From an uncultured Erythrobacter sp. (GTDB lineage: Bacteria; Pseudomonadota; Alphaproteobacteria; Sphingomonadales; Sphingomonadaceae): 64,000 nt of DNA. The stretch covers positions 124,001 to 188,000 of the forward strand of contig CAJXJR010000003.1 in assembly GCA_913055155.1 (NCBI GenBank). Reading direction: 5' to 3'. The position numbers and the translations under genes are program-made. Shown here piece after piece: positions 38,005 through 46,982 of this stretch. The number at the start of each line of letters is the position of its first letter. Position 1 is the stretch's first letter. Under the pieces are notes generated by a model, which saw nothing but the letters and a program-made list of their open reading frames with translations, was not told the origin of the DNA and searched no databases.

Positions 38005-39256
38005 TGCAGCAGAAAACGTCGGCCCGACGCGCACTGCCGCGTTCGAAGCGCGGTTGAAGAAGCGCTACGCCGCTGAACGGCGCTTTAAGGCCATCGGTCT
38101 TGGCGCGATCCTGTTTTCCGTGGCCGTCCTGATATTCCTGCTGGTGACCATGGCGATGAATGGCATTGGCGGTTTCCAGCGTACCGAACTGCGCGTGCCA
38201 GTGGATTTCGCCGCGACCCCGGTTACGGTGATGCCGGATACCAGCGACGAACGCACCGTGGTGCAGTCTCTCGAACGGCAGGGACTACGCGACATCATCG
38301 AATTCAGCGCGACCCAGGCGCTGGGCGAGGAAGGGGCGGCGCAGGTCAACAGCGAAGCGTGGCGCCTGGTGGCGCAGCAGATCGCGGCCGACCCCGGCCT
38401 GGCGCGGGGTGAGCAGGTGTTCTGGCTGCCCACTTCCGAAGACCTTGCCACCGCCTATGCCGGAGACGGCAGTACCGATCTCCAGCCGCTGGCACAGCAG
38501 CTGGCGGCAGACGGTCTGTTGGCAGACAATTTCGATTTCGGCTTCCTCAAGCGGTCCGATGCCACCGATCCCCAGCTGGCCGGCATCTGGGGCGCCTTGA
38601 AGGGCTCCATCCTGACGATGATCGTCACCCTCTCGCTGGCTTTCCCGATCGGTGTGCTGGCGGCGCTCTATCTCGAGGAATATGCCCCCAAGAACCGCTG
38701 GACCGACCTGATCGAGGTCTCGATCAACAACCTGGCAGCCGTGCCCTCGATCATCTTCGGCCTGCTCGGCCTGGCGGTGTTCCTGTGGATCTTCCCCAGC
38801 TATCGCTCTGCCCCGCTGATCGGCGGCATGACGCTGGCGCTGATGACCATGCCGGTGATCGTGATTGCCGGGCGCAATGCCATCAAGGCGGTGCCGCCGT
38901 CGATCCGTGACGGCGCGCTGGCGGTGGGCGCCTCGCCGGTGCAGGTGGTGTTCCACCACGTGCTGCCGCTGGCCCTGCCCGGCATCCTCACCGGCACCAT
39001 CATCGGCATGGCCCGTGCGCTGGGAGAGACCGCGCCGCTGCTGCTGATCGGCATGCGCGCTTTCGTGGCCAGCCCGCCGCAGGGCTTCACCGACAATGCC
39101 ACGGTGCTGCCGATGCAGATTTTCCTGTGGTCCGATGAAATAGATCGCGGTTTCGTGGAGCGCACCAGCGCGGCGATTATCGTGCTATTGGTGTTCCTGC
39201 TGCTGATGAATGGCCTGGCCATTTACCTGCGCAATCGATTCGAGAAGAAATGGTGA
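37997..39256 (+). CDS. pstA: phosphate ABC transporter permease PstA (with DUF3333-type N-terminus)
   Basis: 419 residues. A membrane helix at about 35-52 is followed by a periplasmic insertion of about 150 residues ([19 protein letters not shown] onward), as in DUF3333-bearing PstA. The permease domain then has helices from about 190, and the EAA loop [23 protein letters not shown]. It overlaps pstC by eight bases and pstB by one base. Confidence 0.94.
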   Translation: MNDAAENVGPTRTAAFEARLKKRYAAERRFKAIGLGAILFSVAVLIFLLVTMAMNGIGGFQRTELRVPVDFAATPVTVMPDTSDERTVVQSLERQGLRDIIEFSATQALGEEGAAQVNSEAWRLVAQQIAADPGLARGEQVFWLPTSEDLATAYAGDGSTDLQPLAQQLAADGLLADNFDFGFLKRSDATDPQLAGIWGALKGSILTMIVTLSLAFPIGVLAALYLEEYAPKNRWTDLIEVSINNLAAVPSIIFGLLGLAVFLWIFPSYRSAPLIGGMTLALMTMPVIVIAGRNAIKAVPPSIRDGALAVGASPVQVVFHHVLPLALPGILTGTIIGMARALGETAPLLLIGMRAFVASPPQGFTDNATVLPMQIFLWSDEIDRGFVERTSAAIIVLLVFLLLMNGLAIYLRNRFEKKW

Positions 39257-40086
39257 TGTCCGAAACAACCGACAGCCCGATCGCCAACCCGGTGAACAAG
39301 TCGCTCGAGAACGAGAATATCGCCCATGGCGAGCCCAAGATGCGCGCCCGCGGCGTGGATGTGTATTACGGCGACAAGAAGGCCATCGATGGTGTCGATA
39401 TCGACGTCTACACCGAATACGTGACTGCCTTCATCGGCCCCTCGGGCTGCGGCAAGTCCACCTTCCTGCGGGCGCTGAACCGCATGAACGATACGATTCC
39501 CTCGGCCCGCGTGACCGGCACGATCGAGCTCGACGGGGAAGATATCTACGCCAGCGGGATGGACGTGGTGCAGTTGCGTGCGCGCGTGGGCATGGTGTTC
39601 CAGAAGCCCAATCCCTTCCCCAAGTCGATCTACGACAACATCGCCTACGGCCCCAAGATCCACGGCCTGGCCGAGAGCAAGCCGGACCTCGACGAGATCG
39701 TCGAGAAAAGCCTGCGCCGCGCCGGCCTGTGGGAAGAGGTGAAGGACCGGCTGGCCGATTCGGGCACCGCGCTTTCGGGCGGCCAGCAACAGCGCCTGTG
39801 CATCGCGCGCGCCATTGCCGTCGATCCCGAAGTGATCCTGATGGACGAGCCCTGCTCCGCGCTCGACCCCATTGCCACCGCCAAGATCGAGGAACTGATC
39901 GACGAACTGCGCGGTCGCTATGGCATCGTTATCGTCACCCACTCCATGCAGCAGGCCGCGCGCGTTTCGCAGCGCACTGCCTTTTTCCACTTGGGACACC
40001 TCGTGGAATATGGACACACTTCTGACATATTCACTAATCCTGCCGAACAACGCACACAGGATTACATCACGGGACGATACGGCTGA
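39256..40086 (+). CDS. pstB: phosphate ABC transporter ATP-binding protein
   Basis: 276 residues. Walker A is GPSGCGKST, the Q-loop is [17 protein letters not shown] (highly characteristic of PstB), the signature is LSGGQQQRL, Walker B is [12 protein letters not shown], and the switch His is in [10 protein letters not shown]. The start ATG 39256 forms TGATG with the pstA stop; an ATG two codons earlier is also in frame. The stop shares a base with phoU. Confidence 0.97.
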   Translation: MSETTDSPIANPVNKSLENENIAHGEPKMRARGVDVYYGDKKAIDGVDIDVYTEYVTAFIGPSGCGKSTFLRALNRMNDTIPSARVTGTIELDGEDIYASGMDVVQLRARVGMVFQKPNPFPKSIYDNIAYGPKIHGLAESKPDLDEIVEKSLRRAGLWEEVKDRLADSGTALSGGQQQRLCIARAIAVDPEVILMDEPCSALDPIATAKIEELIDELRGRYGIVIVTHSMQQAARVSQRTAFFHLGHLVEYGHTSDIFTNPAEQRTQDYITGRYG

Positions 40087-40754
40087 TGGTCGAACACACA
40101 GTAAAGGCCTTTGACGAGGACATCACGCGACTGCGCGGCCTGATCGCCGAAATGGGCGGGCTGGCCGAAGTCGCTATCCAGCAAGCGCTTCAGGCGCTTG
40201 TCCAGGGTGACGAGGAACTGGCCGCAGAGGTGGTGGAGCGCGATGCCAAGCTCGACGCACTCGAAACCGAAGTCGATGCCATGGCTGTGCGCATCCTGGC
40301 CTTGCGCGCACCGATGGCCGACGACCTGCGCGAGATTGTCGCCGCGCTGAAGATCGGCGGCGTGGTGGAGCGGATCGGCGACTATGCCAAGAATATCGCC
40401 AAACGTGTTGGCCGGATCGAAGGCCGCAGCCATTTCGAACCACTTACGCTGCTGCCGGCCATGGGCGAACTGGCGGCGGAAATGGTGCATGACGTGCTGA
40501 CCGCCTATGCCGCCCGCGACCCGGTGATGGCCCGCGAGGTGATCGAGCGCGACGACAAGGTCGACGCCTTCTACGACAGCATCTTCCGCAACCTCGTCAG
40601 CCACATGGTGGAAAACCCCGCCACCATCAGCAGCGCTGCACAATTGCTGTTCGTTGCCCGCAACTTGGAACGCGTGGGCGACCATGCCACCAATGTCGCG
40701 GAAATGGTGCACTACTCGGCCACCGGCACCTACCCGGACGATATCGAGCGCTAG
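40086..40754 (+). CDS. phoU: phosphate signalling protein PhoU
   Basis: 222 residues forming two three-helix bundles with the PhoU metal-binding signatures (VERDAKLDALETEVDAMA and IERDDKVDAFYDSIF). It links the Pst transporter to PhoR and keeps the regulon off at high phosphate. Its ATG shares a base with the pstB stop. phoB follows after 113 bases. Confidence 0.96.
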   Translation: MVEHTVKAFDEDITRLRGLIAEMGGLAEVAIQQALQALVQGDEELAAEVVERDAKLDALETEVDAMAVRILALRAPMADDLREIVAALKIGGVVERIGDYAKNIAKRVGRIEGRSHFEPLTLLPAMGELAAEMVHDVLTAYAARDPVMAREVIERDDKVDAFYDSIFRNLVSHMVENPATISSAAQLLFVARNLERVGDHATNVAEMVHYSATGTYPDDIER

Positions 40755-40867
40755 TTTCCCCTTGCCTGGAACATTCCCGGCGGCTGCAACAAATCTGACA
40801 CAGAATTGAAATATCGCAGGGCTGGCGGCATGATTGGCCGTGCCGCGATCCAAGGGGTCCATTTGTC

Positions 40868-41557
40868 ATGTCCGCGCCCAAATTGCTGCTGGTGGAAGAC
40901 GACACCGCGCTTGCCGAACTGCTGGAATACCGTTTCGAAAACGAAGGCTACGATGTGCGCGTCAGTGCCGATGGCGACGATGCGCTGGTGATGGCCGCCG
41001 AAGACACGCCAGACCTCGTCATCCTCGACTGGATGATCGAGGGTACCAGCGGCATCGAAGTGTGCCGTCGCCTGCGGCGCGACAAGGCCACCGCGCACGT
41101 ACCGATCATCATGCTCACCGCGCGCGAGGCCGAGGATGATCGCGTGCGCGGGCTGGAAACCGGTGCTGACGACTATCTCACCAAGCCGTTCTCTCCGCGC
41201 GAACTGCTGGCACGGGTCTCTGCCGTGCTGCGGCGCGTGCGCCCTGCCCTTGCCGGCGAAACGATCGAGGCGGGCGACCTGAAACTGGATCCGGTTGCCC
41301 ACCGGGTGGAACGGCGTGGTCGCGCGCTGCAGATCGGGCCGACCGAATACCGGCTGATCAAGTTCTTCATGGAGCACCCGCGCCGGGTCTTCTCGCGCAG
41401 CCAGCTGCTCGACGCAGTCTGGGGCACGGGCAGCGAGATCGAGGAACGCACCGTCGATGTCCACATCCGCCGCCTGCGCAAGGCAATCGCGGTAGAGAAC
41501 GCTCGCGACCCGATTCGCACGGTCCGCTCTGCCGGCTATGCGCTTGAACCCGTGTGA
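40868..41557 (+). CDS. phoB: phosphate regulon response regulator PhoB
   Basis: 229 residues. The receiver domain has phospho-acceptor Asp54 (VILDWMIEG), acidic Asp11-Asp12 and Lys in LTKPFSPRELLARV. A winged-helix OmpR/PhoB domain at about 130-229 has PTEYRLIKFFMEHPRRVFSR, RTVDVHIRRLRKA and VRSAGYAL. Activated by PhoR, it would bind the boxes before the porin and pstS. A 113-base upstream gap may hold a separate promoter. Confidence 0.96.
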   Translation: MSAPKLLLVEDDTALAELLEYRFENEGYDVRVSADGDDALVMAAEDTPDLVILDWMIEGTSGIEVCRRLRRDKATAHVPIIMLTAREAEDDRVRGLETGADDYLTKPFSPRELLARVSAVLRRVRPALAGETIEAGDLKLDPVAHRVERRGRALQIGPTEYRLIKFFMEHPRRVFSRSQLLDAVWGTGSEIEERTVDVHIRRLRKAIAVENARDPIRTVRSAGYALEPV

Positions 41558-41746
41558 TTACCTATGGGAAAGCTCGGCAGATGGCAGCCATCGTCGATAT
41601 ACCCGGAAATTGGCAGTGAAGACCGGCCCCAACTGAGCTAGTATTCGTGCGACATTTGCAACGGTTCATCGCAAAGCCGCAGCACAGTGGAACCAAAATC
41701 GGGAAACGCCCTTCACATTATCAAGCGCTTCGCTTGAGCACATCGC
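41558..41746 (+). other. intergenic region before a small protein, with a palindromic hairpin at its end
   Basis: 189 bases without a gene. TCAAGCG (41721-41727) / CGCTTGA (41731-41737) form a perfect 7-bp hairpin with a CTT loop, ending nine bases before the GTG start at 41747, where the ribosome site should be. No terminator for phoB was identified. Confidence 0.4.
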
Positions 41747-41998
41747 GTGAGTTTACGACTCCTTATCAAGAAGATTATTGCTAGCACTATCGCCGCCGGG
41801 CTTGTCGCGGCTTCCACGCTGACGGCTGCTGCAGCCCTTGTTGCGCGCGATGCCGCTGTCGTTGCCGATGAAGAACGTTTCGGTGAGGAAGGTGGTGCAG
41901 GCACCATCCTCGTCGTCCTGCTGGCTGCTGCTTCTGCCGCTGGCCTCATCATCGCTATTGAAAGTGGTGAAGACGAAGACGCGCCTGTCAGCCCCTAG
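41747..41998 (+). CDS. small membrane protein with acidic PVSP tail, unknown function
   Basis: 83 residues. A basic N-terminus (MSLRLLIKK) leads into a hydrophobic signal/anchor (10-33). A charged stretch (DEERFGEEGGAG) follows, then a second hydrophobic helix (about 51-70, AGTILVVLLAAASAAGLIIAI) and an acidic tail ending EDEDAPVSP. An in-frame stop at 41735-41737 forces a GTG start or a later one. Small proteins with this two-helix layout and an acidic PVSP end recur in sphingomonads, to my recollection, with no known function. A strong terminator follows. Confidence 0.6.
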   Translation: MSLRLLIKKIIASTIAAGLVAASTLTAAAALVARDAAVVADEERFGEEGGAGTILVVLLAAASAAGLIIAIESGEDEDAPVSP

Positions 41999-42023
41999 GC
42001 TTTCGGATACAACCGGATAACGG

Positions 42024-42050
42024 AAACCCTCGCCTCGGCGGGGGTTTTTG
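42024..42050 (+). terminator. rho-independent terminator
   Basis: AACCCTCGCC / GGCGGGGGTT stem (one T-G pair) followed by TTTTTG, 26 bases after the small-protein stop. Confidence 0.85.
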
Positions 42051-42084
42051 TTTGCCTCTTGTCGCGGATGGCCTGCCAGGCGCT

Positions 42085-42807
42085 TCAGCGGCACGCGCCG
42101 ATCATCGCGCTGCGTCCCTGGTCGAAATGGAAATGATCGGCATGGGCAGCGTTGTAATCGGGTGAAAGCACGGTGCCGAAGCTTTCGCAGGCGGCATTGC
42201 GCACGGCTTTCAGGAATTGACCGGCAGGTTCGCCATTGTCCCAGTCGCTTAGCACGCTGATGCGGCGCCCGTCTGCCAGCTGGAAACCGGCAATATCGAT
42301 GGCGTTGCCCGTCGCATGCTCGCTCCACGGCGCACCGGCATCGCCATACATGCGGCGACAGTTGTAGGTACCGAGCTGCTCGACCCGTTCGACGCGGGTA
42401 CCGAGGATTTGTTGCGCCAGCCGCTGCACGTCGTGCTCCAGCCACAGCACCATGCCGGCAGCCACCGGACAGCTCATCTGCGGGAAGCCTGGGGCAAAGC
42501 GCATGGTATCAAGCGTCAGCCGGTCGTCGCGCAGGCAGGCGCCTTCGCCGATGGCGGGAAGCGCGGTGAAAGCCACTTCGCTGCGCGAAAGCACCGCGTG
42601 GCAACGTGCGGTATCGCCGCTCAAACGGCTAAGCTTGACCTGCGTTGCCCAGCCACGCTCTGCCCTGAGGTCGAGCGGGGCCCACGGGTCGTGCCGGGGA
42701 TTTGCTGCAAGGAAGGCTCGCGCGCCAAGCACCAGCGCAGCCGCCAGCAGCAGTAGCGCGGCCAGGCGCACGGCGCGCCGCAGCGTGGAACCGGTGCGCT
42801 TCACCAT
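42085..42807 (-). CDS. extensin-like C-terminal domain protein
   Basis: 240 residues. An N-terminal membrane anchor or uncleaved signal spans about 10-34 (RLAALLLLAAALVLGARAFL). The Extensin-like_C domain has SEHATGNAIDIAGFQLADG and HADHFHFDQG, whose His/Asp residues resemble the metal site of M15-type DD-peptidases; cysteines (CHAVLS, CLRDD, CPVA, CRRMYG, CESF, GACR) suggest disulfides. It probably acts on peptidoglycan in the periplasm, by inference. Its ATG overlaps the dnaE2 stop by one base. Confidence 0.85.
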   Translation of the reverse strand: MVKRTGSTLRRAVRLAALLLLAAALVLGARAFLAANPRHDPWAPLDLRAERGWATQVKLSRLSGDTARCHAVLSRSEVAFTALPAIGEGACLRDDRLTLDTMRFAPGFPQMSCPVAAGMVLWLEHDVQRLAQQILGTRVERVEQLGTYNCRRMYGDAGAPWSEHATGNAIDIAGFQLADGRRISVLSDWDNGEPAGQFLKAVRNAACESFGTVLSPDYNAAHADHFHFDQGRSAMIGACR

Positions 42808-45800
42808 CAGTGGAAATCCCGCGACTTGGGAATGATACGCACATTGCGCGGATGACCGCGGGTGTTTGGCAACTGATCGATCAGGTCGCGCGGGCGAATC
42901 GCCTTCTTCTCGCGCCGTTCCTCGCTGGTCAGGCTGGACATGGTCCGTCCGGCCGGCAGCGGGTTGTTCACATGGTCTGCCCGCGCAACCGGCGCGTTCA
43001 GCAAGTCGTCGGAGAGGCGATGCAGTTCGTGCGTCGCGTCGGTCATGTGGTGGGCGATGACGTGGATCACCTCGTCGTCATACTCCACCCGACCTCGCAC
43101 CTCCATTAACCGCGATCCCATCACCACGGTGCGCTGTTTTTCCTTCAGGTCCGGCCAGACCACCAGGTTGATGACGCCGGTTTCGTCCTCCAGCGTGATG
43201 AAGCACACGCCCTTGGCGCTGCCCGGTCGCTGGCGGATCAGCACCACGCCGGCCACCTGCACCATCGATCGGAACTTGCGATTGCGCAGGTCGCAGGCCC
43301 GCACGAAGCCGCGCTCTGCCAGCATGGGGCGCAGGAAGGCCATGGGGTGGGCTTTCAGCGAAAGCCGCGTGGTCTGGTAATCGGCCACCACCTCTTCGCT
43401 CAGCGGCATTTTCGGCAGGATCGCCCGACCCCGCTCGGCGCCCTCGTCGCGCTCGTCGGCATGGGCGAACAGCGGCAGGTCTGCCCCGCCCACCAGGCTG
43501 CGAGCATCCCACAGCGCCTGCCGGCGGGACATATCCATCGAACCGAAAGCATCGGCGCTGGCCAGGCGTTCGATATGGCTGACGGGGATGCGCGCCCGGT
43601 CGCGCAGTTCGGTGACGTCGGCGAAAGGCCCGCCGTCGGACCGCGCGGAGACCAGCGCGGCGGCGACGTGTTCGGGCAGGCCGTCCACCTGCCGCAAGCC
43701 AAGGCGCATGGCCACGTGGCGGTCGAGCCGCCCTTCCTCACAATCCTCGGCCTTGCCGATCACCTCCAGCGTGCAGTCCCATTCGGAGTGGTTCACGTCC
43801 ACCGGCAGCACTTCCACCCCGTGTTCGCGCGCATCGCGCACGATCTGTGCCGGGGCATAGAAGCCCATCGGCTGCGAATTGAGCAACGCGCAGGCAAAAG
43901 CGGCGGGGAAATGGCATTTCAGCCAGCTGCTGACGTAGACGAGGTGGGCAAAGCTGGCGGCGTGGCTTTCGGGGAAACCGTATTCGCCAAAGCCCTTGAT
44001 CTGGTTGAAACAGCGCGCGGCAAAATCCGGGTCATAGCCGCGCGCCACCATGCGCCCGACCATCAGCTCCTCCAGCTCGTGCACCATGCCCTTGCTGCGA
44101 AAGGTGGCCATGGCCTTGCGCAGGCGATTGGCCTCCGCGCCTGTAAACTTGGCGGCATCCAGCGCGATCTTCATCGCCTGTTCCTGGAAGATCGGCACGC
44201 CCAGCGTGCGTTCCAGGATGCTGGAAAGCTCGTCCGGCGGGCCGTGCTCGGGCGCAGGCGCGGGCAGCACCACCTGTTCCGCCCCGCGACGGCGTTTCAG
44301 GTAGGGATGCACCATGTCGCCCTGGATCGGGCCGGGGCGCACGATGGCGACCTGGATCACCAGGTCATAGAACTCGCGCGGGCGCAGGCGCGGCAGCATG
44401 TTCATCTGCGCGCGGCTTTCCACCTGGAACACGCCCAGCGAATCGCCCTTGCGCAGCATCTCGTAAGTCTCGGGGTCCTCGCGCGGAACCGTTGCCAGTG
44501 TCAGCGCGCGGTCGTGGTGGTCCTCCAGCAGGTCGAGGCACTTCTTGATGCAGGTGAGCATGCCCAGCGCCAGCACATCGACTTTCAGGATGCCCAGCGT
44601 CTCGATATCGTCCTTGTCCCATTCGATGAAGCTGCGATCGGGCATGGCGCCGTTGCCGATCGGCACGGTCTGCGTCAGCGGCCCGTCGGTGAGGATGAAC
44701 CCGCCGACATGCTGCGACAAATGGCGCGGCATTCCAATCATCTGCTCGGTCAGCTTGAGAACGCGCCTGAGGTGTGGATCACTGATATCCATGCCCGTTT
44801 CGGCAACATGGTTTGCGCCGATTTCCTTGCCCCACCCGCCCCAGACGGTGCGCGCCAGCGCAGAGGTGACATCTTCGGACAGGCCCATCGCCTTGCCCAC
44901 TTCGCGGATCGCCATGCGCGGGCGATAGTGGATGACGGTGGCGGTCAGGCCTGCGCGGTGGCGGCCATACTTGCGATAGATGTGCTGGATCACCTCCTCG
45001 CGCCGTTCATGCTCGAAGTCGACATCGATATCGGGCGGCTCCTTGCGCTCTTCCGAGATGAAGCGGTCGAACAGAAGGGCATGTTTGGCCGGATCGACGC
45101 TGGTGATCTCCAGGCAATAGCAGACCGCCGAATTGGCCGCGCTGCCACGTCCCTGGCACAGGATCGGCGGATCCACGCTGCGGGCAAAGTCGACGATATC
45201 CTTGATGGTGAGGAAGTAGCGCGCCAGCTCCAGCTTGGCGATCAGCGCCAGTTCGCGTTCCAGCGTCGCCTTCACAGAATCGGGCACGCCGCCCGGATAA
45301 CGCCGCGCTGCGCCCTCCCACGTGCAGGTCTCCAGGTGCTGCTGCGGGGTGCGGCCTTCGGGGTAGATCTCCTCCGGATATTCGTAGCGCAGTTCGTTCA
45401 GGCTGAACCGGCACGCGTCGGCCACCGTGCGCGCGGCGGTGATGGCATGCGGCCAGCGTTCGAACAGCCTGTGCATCTCTTCGGGGCTTTTCAGGTGCCT
45501 CTCGGCGTTGGCGTGGAGCAGGTGCCCTGCCCTTGCCACCGTGGTCTTGTGCCGGATTGCCGTCATCACGTCCTGCAAGGGGCGGCGATCGGGCGCATGG
45601 TAATGCACGTCGTTCGTCGCCAGCAGGCACAGGCCGTTGGCGCGGGCGAGCGCATCGAGCCGGTCGATCCGGGCAATGTCGTCTCCGCTGTAGAGATAGC
45701 TGGCGGCAAGGTGCTTCAGGCTGGGCAGTCCAGCGGAAAGGTGCGGCAACACGTCGAACAGCGTGCCTGTCGCCGCCCCCTCGCGCACGGTTCCGTCCAG

Positions 45801-46322
45801 CGCCACCACGTTGCTGGCCCAGCCGGGCACGGTGAAGGTCGTGCCCAGATCGTGCGGGGGAAGCAGAATCAGCTGCACCCCCTCGCTGTAATCTGCCAGC
45901 ATCGACAGGCTGATCTCGCACACGCCCTTGTCCTGCCAGTCCCCATCCAGCGTCGCCATGCGTCCTGCCGAAATCAGCGTGCACAGGCGACCATAGGCGG
46001 CCCGGTCGGTCGGATAGGCGAGGAAGGCCAGCCCCTCCACCACCTCGATCCGGCAGCCGATGACAGGGCGCAGCTTCAGCGTCTTCGCCTCGGCATGCAT
46101 GCGCACCACACCGGCCATGGAATTGGCATCGGCAATCCCGATCGCATCATAGCCAAGGCTGCGCGCGGTCAGCACTAGGTCCACCGCGTCGGACGCGCCG
46201 CGCAGGAAGGTGAAACAGCTCACCAGCCCCAATTCGACAAAAGACGCACGCGGCGGCACGGAAATGCTGTCGGGATCGTATTCGATCCTGCGCTTGTCAG
46301 GTGTGAGAGGAGCGTCCGGCAT
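42807..46322 (-). CDS. dnaE2: error-prone DNA polymerase DnaE2 (ImuC)
   Basis: C-family polymerase of the SOS mutasome, acting with ImuA and ImuB in translesion synthesis. 1171 residues. The PHP domain is at 20-220 (ELGLVSCFTFLRGAS), the polymerase core has PPDIDVDFEHERREEV with catalytic aspartates, VAIVRPGPIQGDMVHPYL and GVPIFQEQAMKIALDAA, and a C-terminal OB domain is present. It is about the usual DnaE2 length and lacks the C-terminal tau-binding tail of DnaE1. A perfect LexA box lies 30 bases upstream. The imuAB pair is 4.5 kb away rather than adjacent. Confidence 0.96.
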   Translation of the reverse strand: MPDAPLTPDKRRIEYDPDSISVPPRASFVELGLVSCFTFLRGASDAVDLVLTARSLGYDAIGIADANSMAGVVRMHAEAKTLKLRPVIGCRIEVVEGLAFLAYPTDRAAYGRLCTLISAGRMATLDGDWQDKGVCEISLSMLADYSEGVQLILLPPHDLGTTFTVPGWASNVVALDGTVREGAATGTLFDVLPHLSAGLPSLKHLAASYLYSGDDIARIDRLDALARANGLCLLATNDVHYHAPDRRPLQDVMTAIRHKTTVARAGHLLHANAERHLKSPEEMHRLFERWPHAITAARTVADACRFSLNELRYEYPEEIYPEGRTPQQHLETCTWEGAARRYPGGVPDSVKATLERELALIAKLELARYFLTIKDIVDFARSVDPPILCQGRGSAANSAVCYCLEITSVDPAKHALLFDRFISEERKEPPDIDVDFEHERREEVIQHIYRKYGRHRAGLTATVIHYRPRMAIREVGKAMGLSEDVTSALARTVWGGWGKEIGANHVAETGMDISDPHLRRVLKLTEQMIGMPRHLSQHVGGFILTDGPLTQTVPIGNGAMPDRSFIEWDKDDIETLGILKVDVLALGMLTCIKKCLDLLEDHHDRALTLATVPREDPETYEMLRKGDSLGVFQVESRAQMNMLPRLRPREFYDLVIQVAIVRPGPIQGDMVHPYLKRRRGAEQVVLPAPAPEHGPPDELSSILERTLGVPIFQEQAMKIALDAAKFTGAEANRLRKAMATFRSKGMVHELEELMVGRMVARGYDPDFAARCFNQIKGFGEYGFPESHAASFAHLVYVSSWLKCHFPAAFACALLNSQPMGFYAPAQIVRDAREHGVEVLPVDVNHSEWDCTLEVIGKAEDCEEGRLDRHVAMRLGLRQVDGLPEHVAAALVSARSDGGPFADVTELRDRARIPVSHIERLASADAFGSMDMSRRQALWDARSLVGGADLPLFAHADERDEGAERGRAILPKMPLSEEVVADYQTTRLSLKAHPMAFLRPMLAERGFVRACDLRNRKFRSMVQVAGVVLIRQRPGSAKGVCFITLEDETGVINLVVWPDLKEKQRTVVMGSRLMEVRGRVEYDDEVIHVIAHHMTDATHELHRLSDDLLNAPVARADHVNNPLPAGRTMSSLTSEERREKKAIRPRDLIDQLPNTRGHPRNVRIIPKSRDFH

Positions 46323-46352
46323 CAGATTGAAGGGCGATGGAAAAACACATAT

Positions 46353-46367
46353 GTTCTATATATGTTC
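46353..46367 (-). promoter_or_regulatory. LexA (SOS) box of dnaE2
   Basis: GTTC-TATATAT-GTTC at 46353-46367, a perfect alphaproteobacterial LexA site (GTTC-N7-GTTC), centred about 38 bases upstream of the dnaE2 start. The AT-rich core could overlap the -10 region. It also lies upstream of the divergent PilZ gene, 117 bases from its start. Confidence 0.85.
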
Positions 46368-46484
46368 CAACCACTGCAGCCAAGGGATTAGCGCCGGACA
46401 ATCTCATCTTAAGGATGAATCTTGGGGCGAGCTTAACCAACGCGGCCCCAGCGAGGTCATTCATAATAACAAGGGGGCATCGCC

Positions 46485-46889
46485 ATGAAACTGTTCGCGC
46501 GCACAAAACCGGTCGCCGCTCCTGAACGACGTGCCGGCCCGCGAACGCGCGTGGATTGCCTGGCGACCCTGCTGATGCCCAGCGGCAACCGCACAGGTCG
46601 TCTATTCGACATCTCCACCACCGGCGCCCGGCTGGTGACCGAAGATCCGCCGCCCAAGGGCGTTTCCGCCATTCTCGACTGGAACCTGCACGAGGCCTAT
46701 TGCCACGTCATCTGGACCAAGCCGGGAATGTGCGGTGTGGAGTTCGACCGTCCCGTGCCGGCCAGGGTCATAGAGGAACTGGCGAAGGAAGCCGGCACCG
46801 GGCCTAGGCCGGCGCCCCCCAACCCCGCCGACCGCCGTGGCGGTGACGGCAAGACGCCCCCAGCCCCGCCAACCCGCTTCGTCGGCTAG
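46485..46889 (+). CDS. PilZ domain protein
   Basis: 134 residues. The c-di-GMP-binding pattern is present: RxxxR at Arg16-Arg20 (RRAGPR) and DISTTGARL for the [D/N]xSxxG motif, with the beta-barrel strands up to GVEFDRPVP (about residue 90). The last 40 residues are a Pro/Gly-rich tail without predicted structure. AAGGGGGC precedes ATG 46485. It is a likely c-di-GMP receptor with no attached effector domain; its partner is unknown. Confidence 0.85.
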   Translation: MKLFARTKPVAAPERRAGPRTRVDCLATLLMPSGNRTGRLFDISTTGARLVTEDPPPKGVSAILDWNLHEAYCHVIWTKPGMCGVEFDRPVPARVIEELAKEAGTGPRPAPPNPADRRGGDGKTPPAPPTRFVG

Positions 46890-46982
46890 GACAAAGTCAA
46901 TCTACCGTCTGGACGCACGCGCATCGGCATGACAGACAGTACCGGGCAGCCCCGCAAAGGGGCGCACCTTGGGAGATGTCAT

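Noticed and set aside
43347-46178. A plus-strand open frame of about 940 codons opposite dnaE2
   Set aside because: Antisense codon-bias shadow of dnaE2 with Gln/His/Arg-rich translation and no recognisable domain.
46400-46440. CtrA-type site (TTAA-N7-TTAA) between dnaE2 and the PilZ gene
   Set aside because: Two TTAA half-sites occur but about 21 bases apart, not the required seven.
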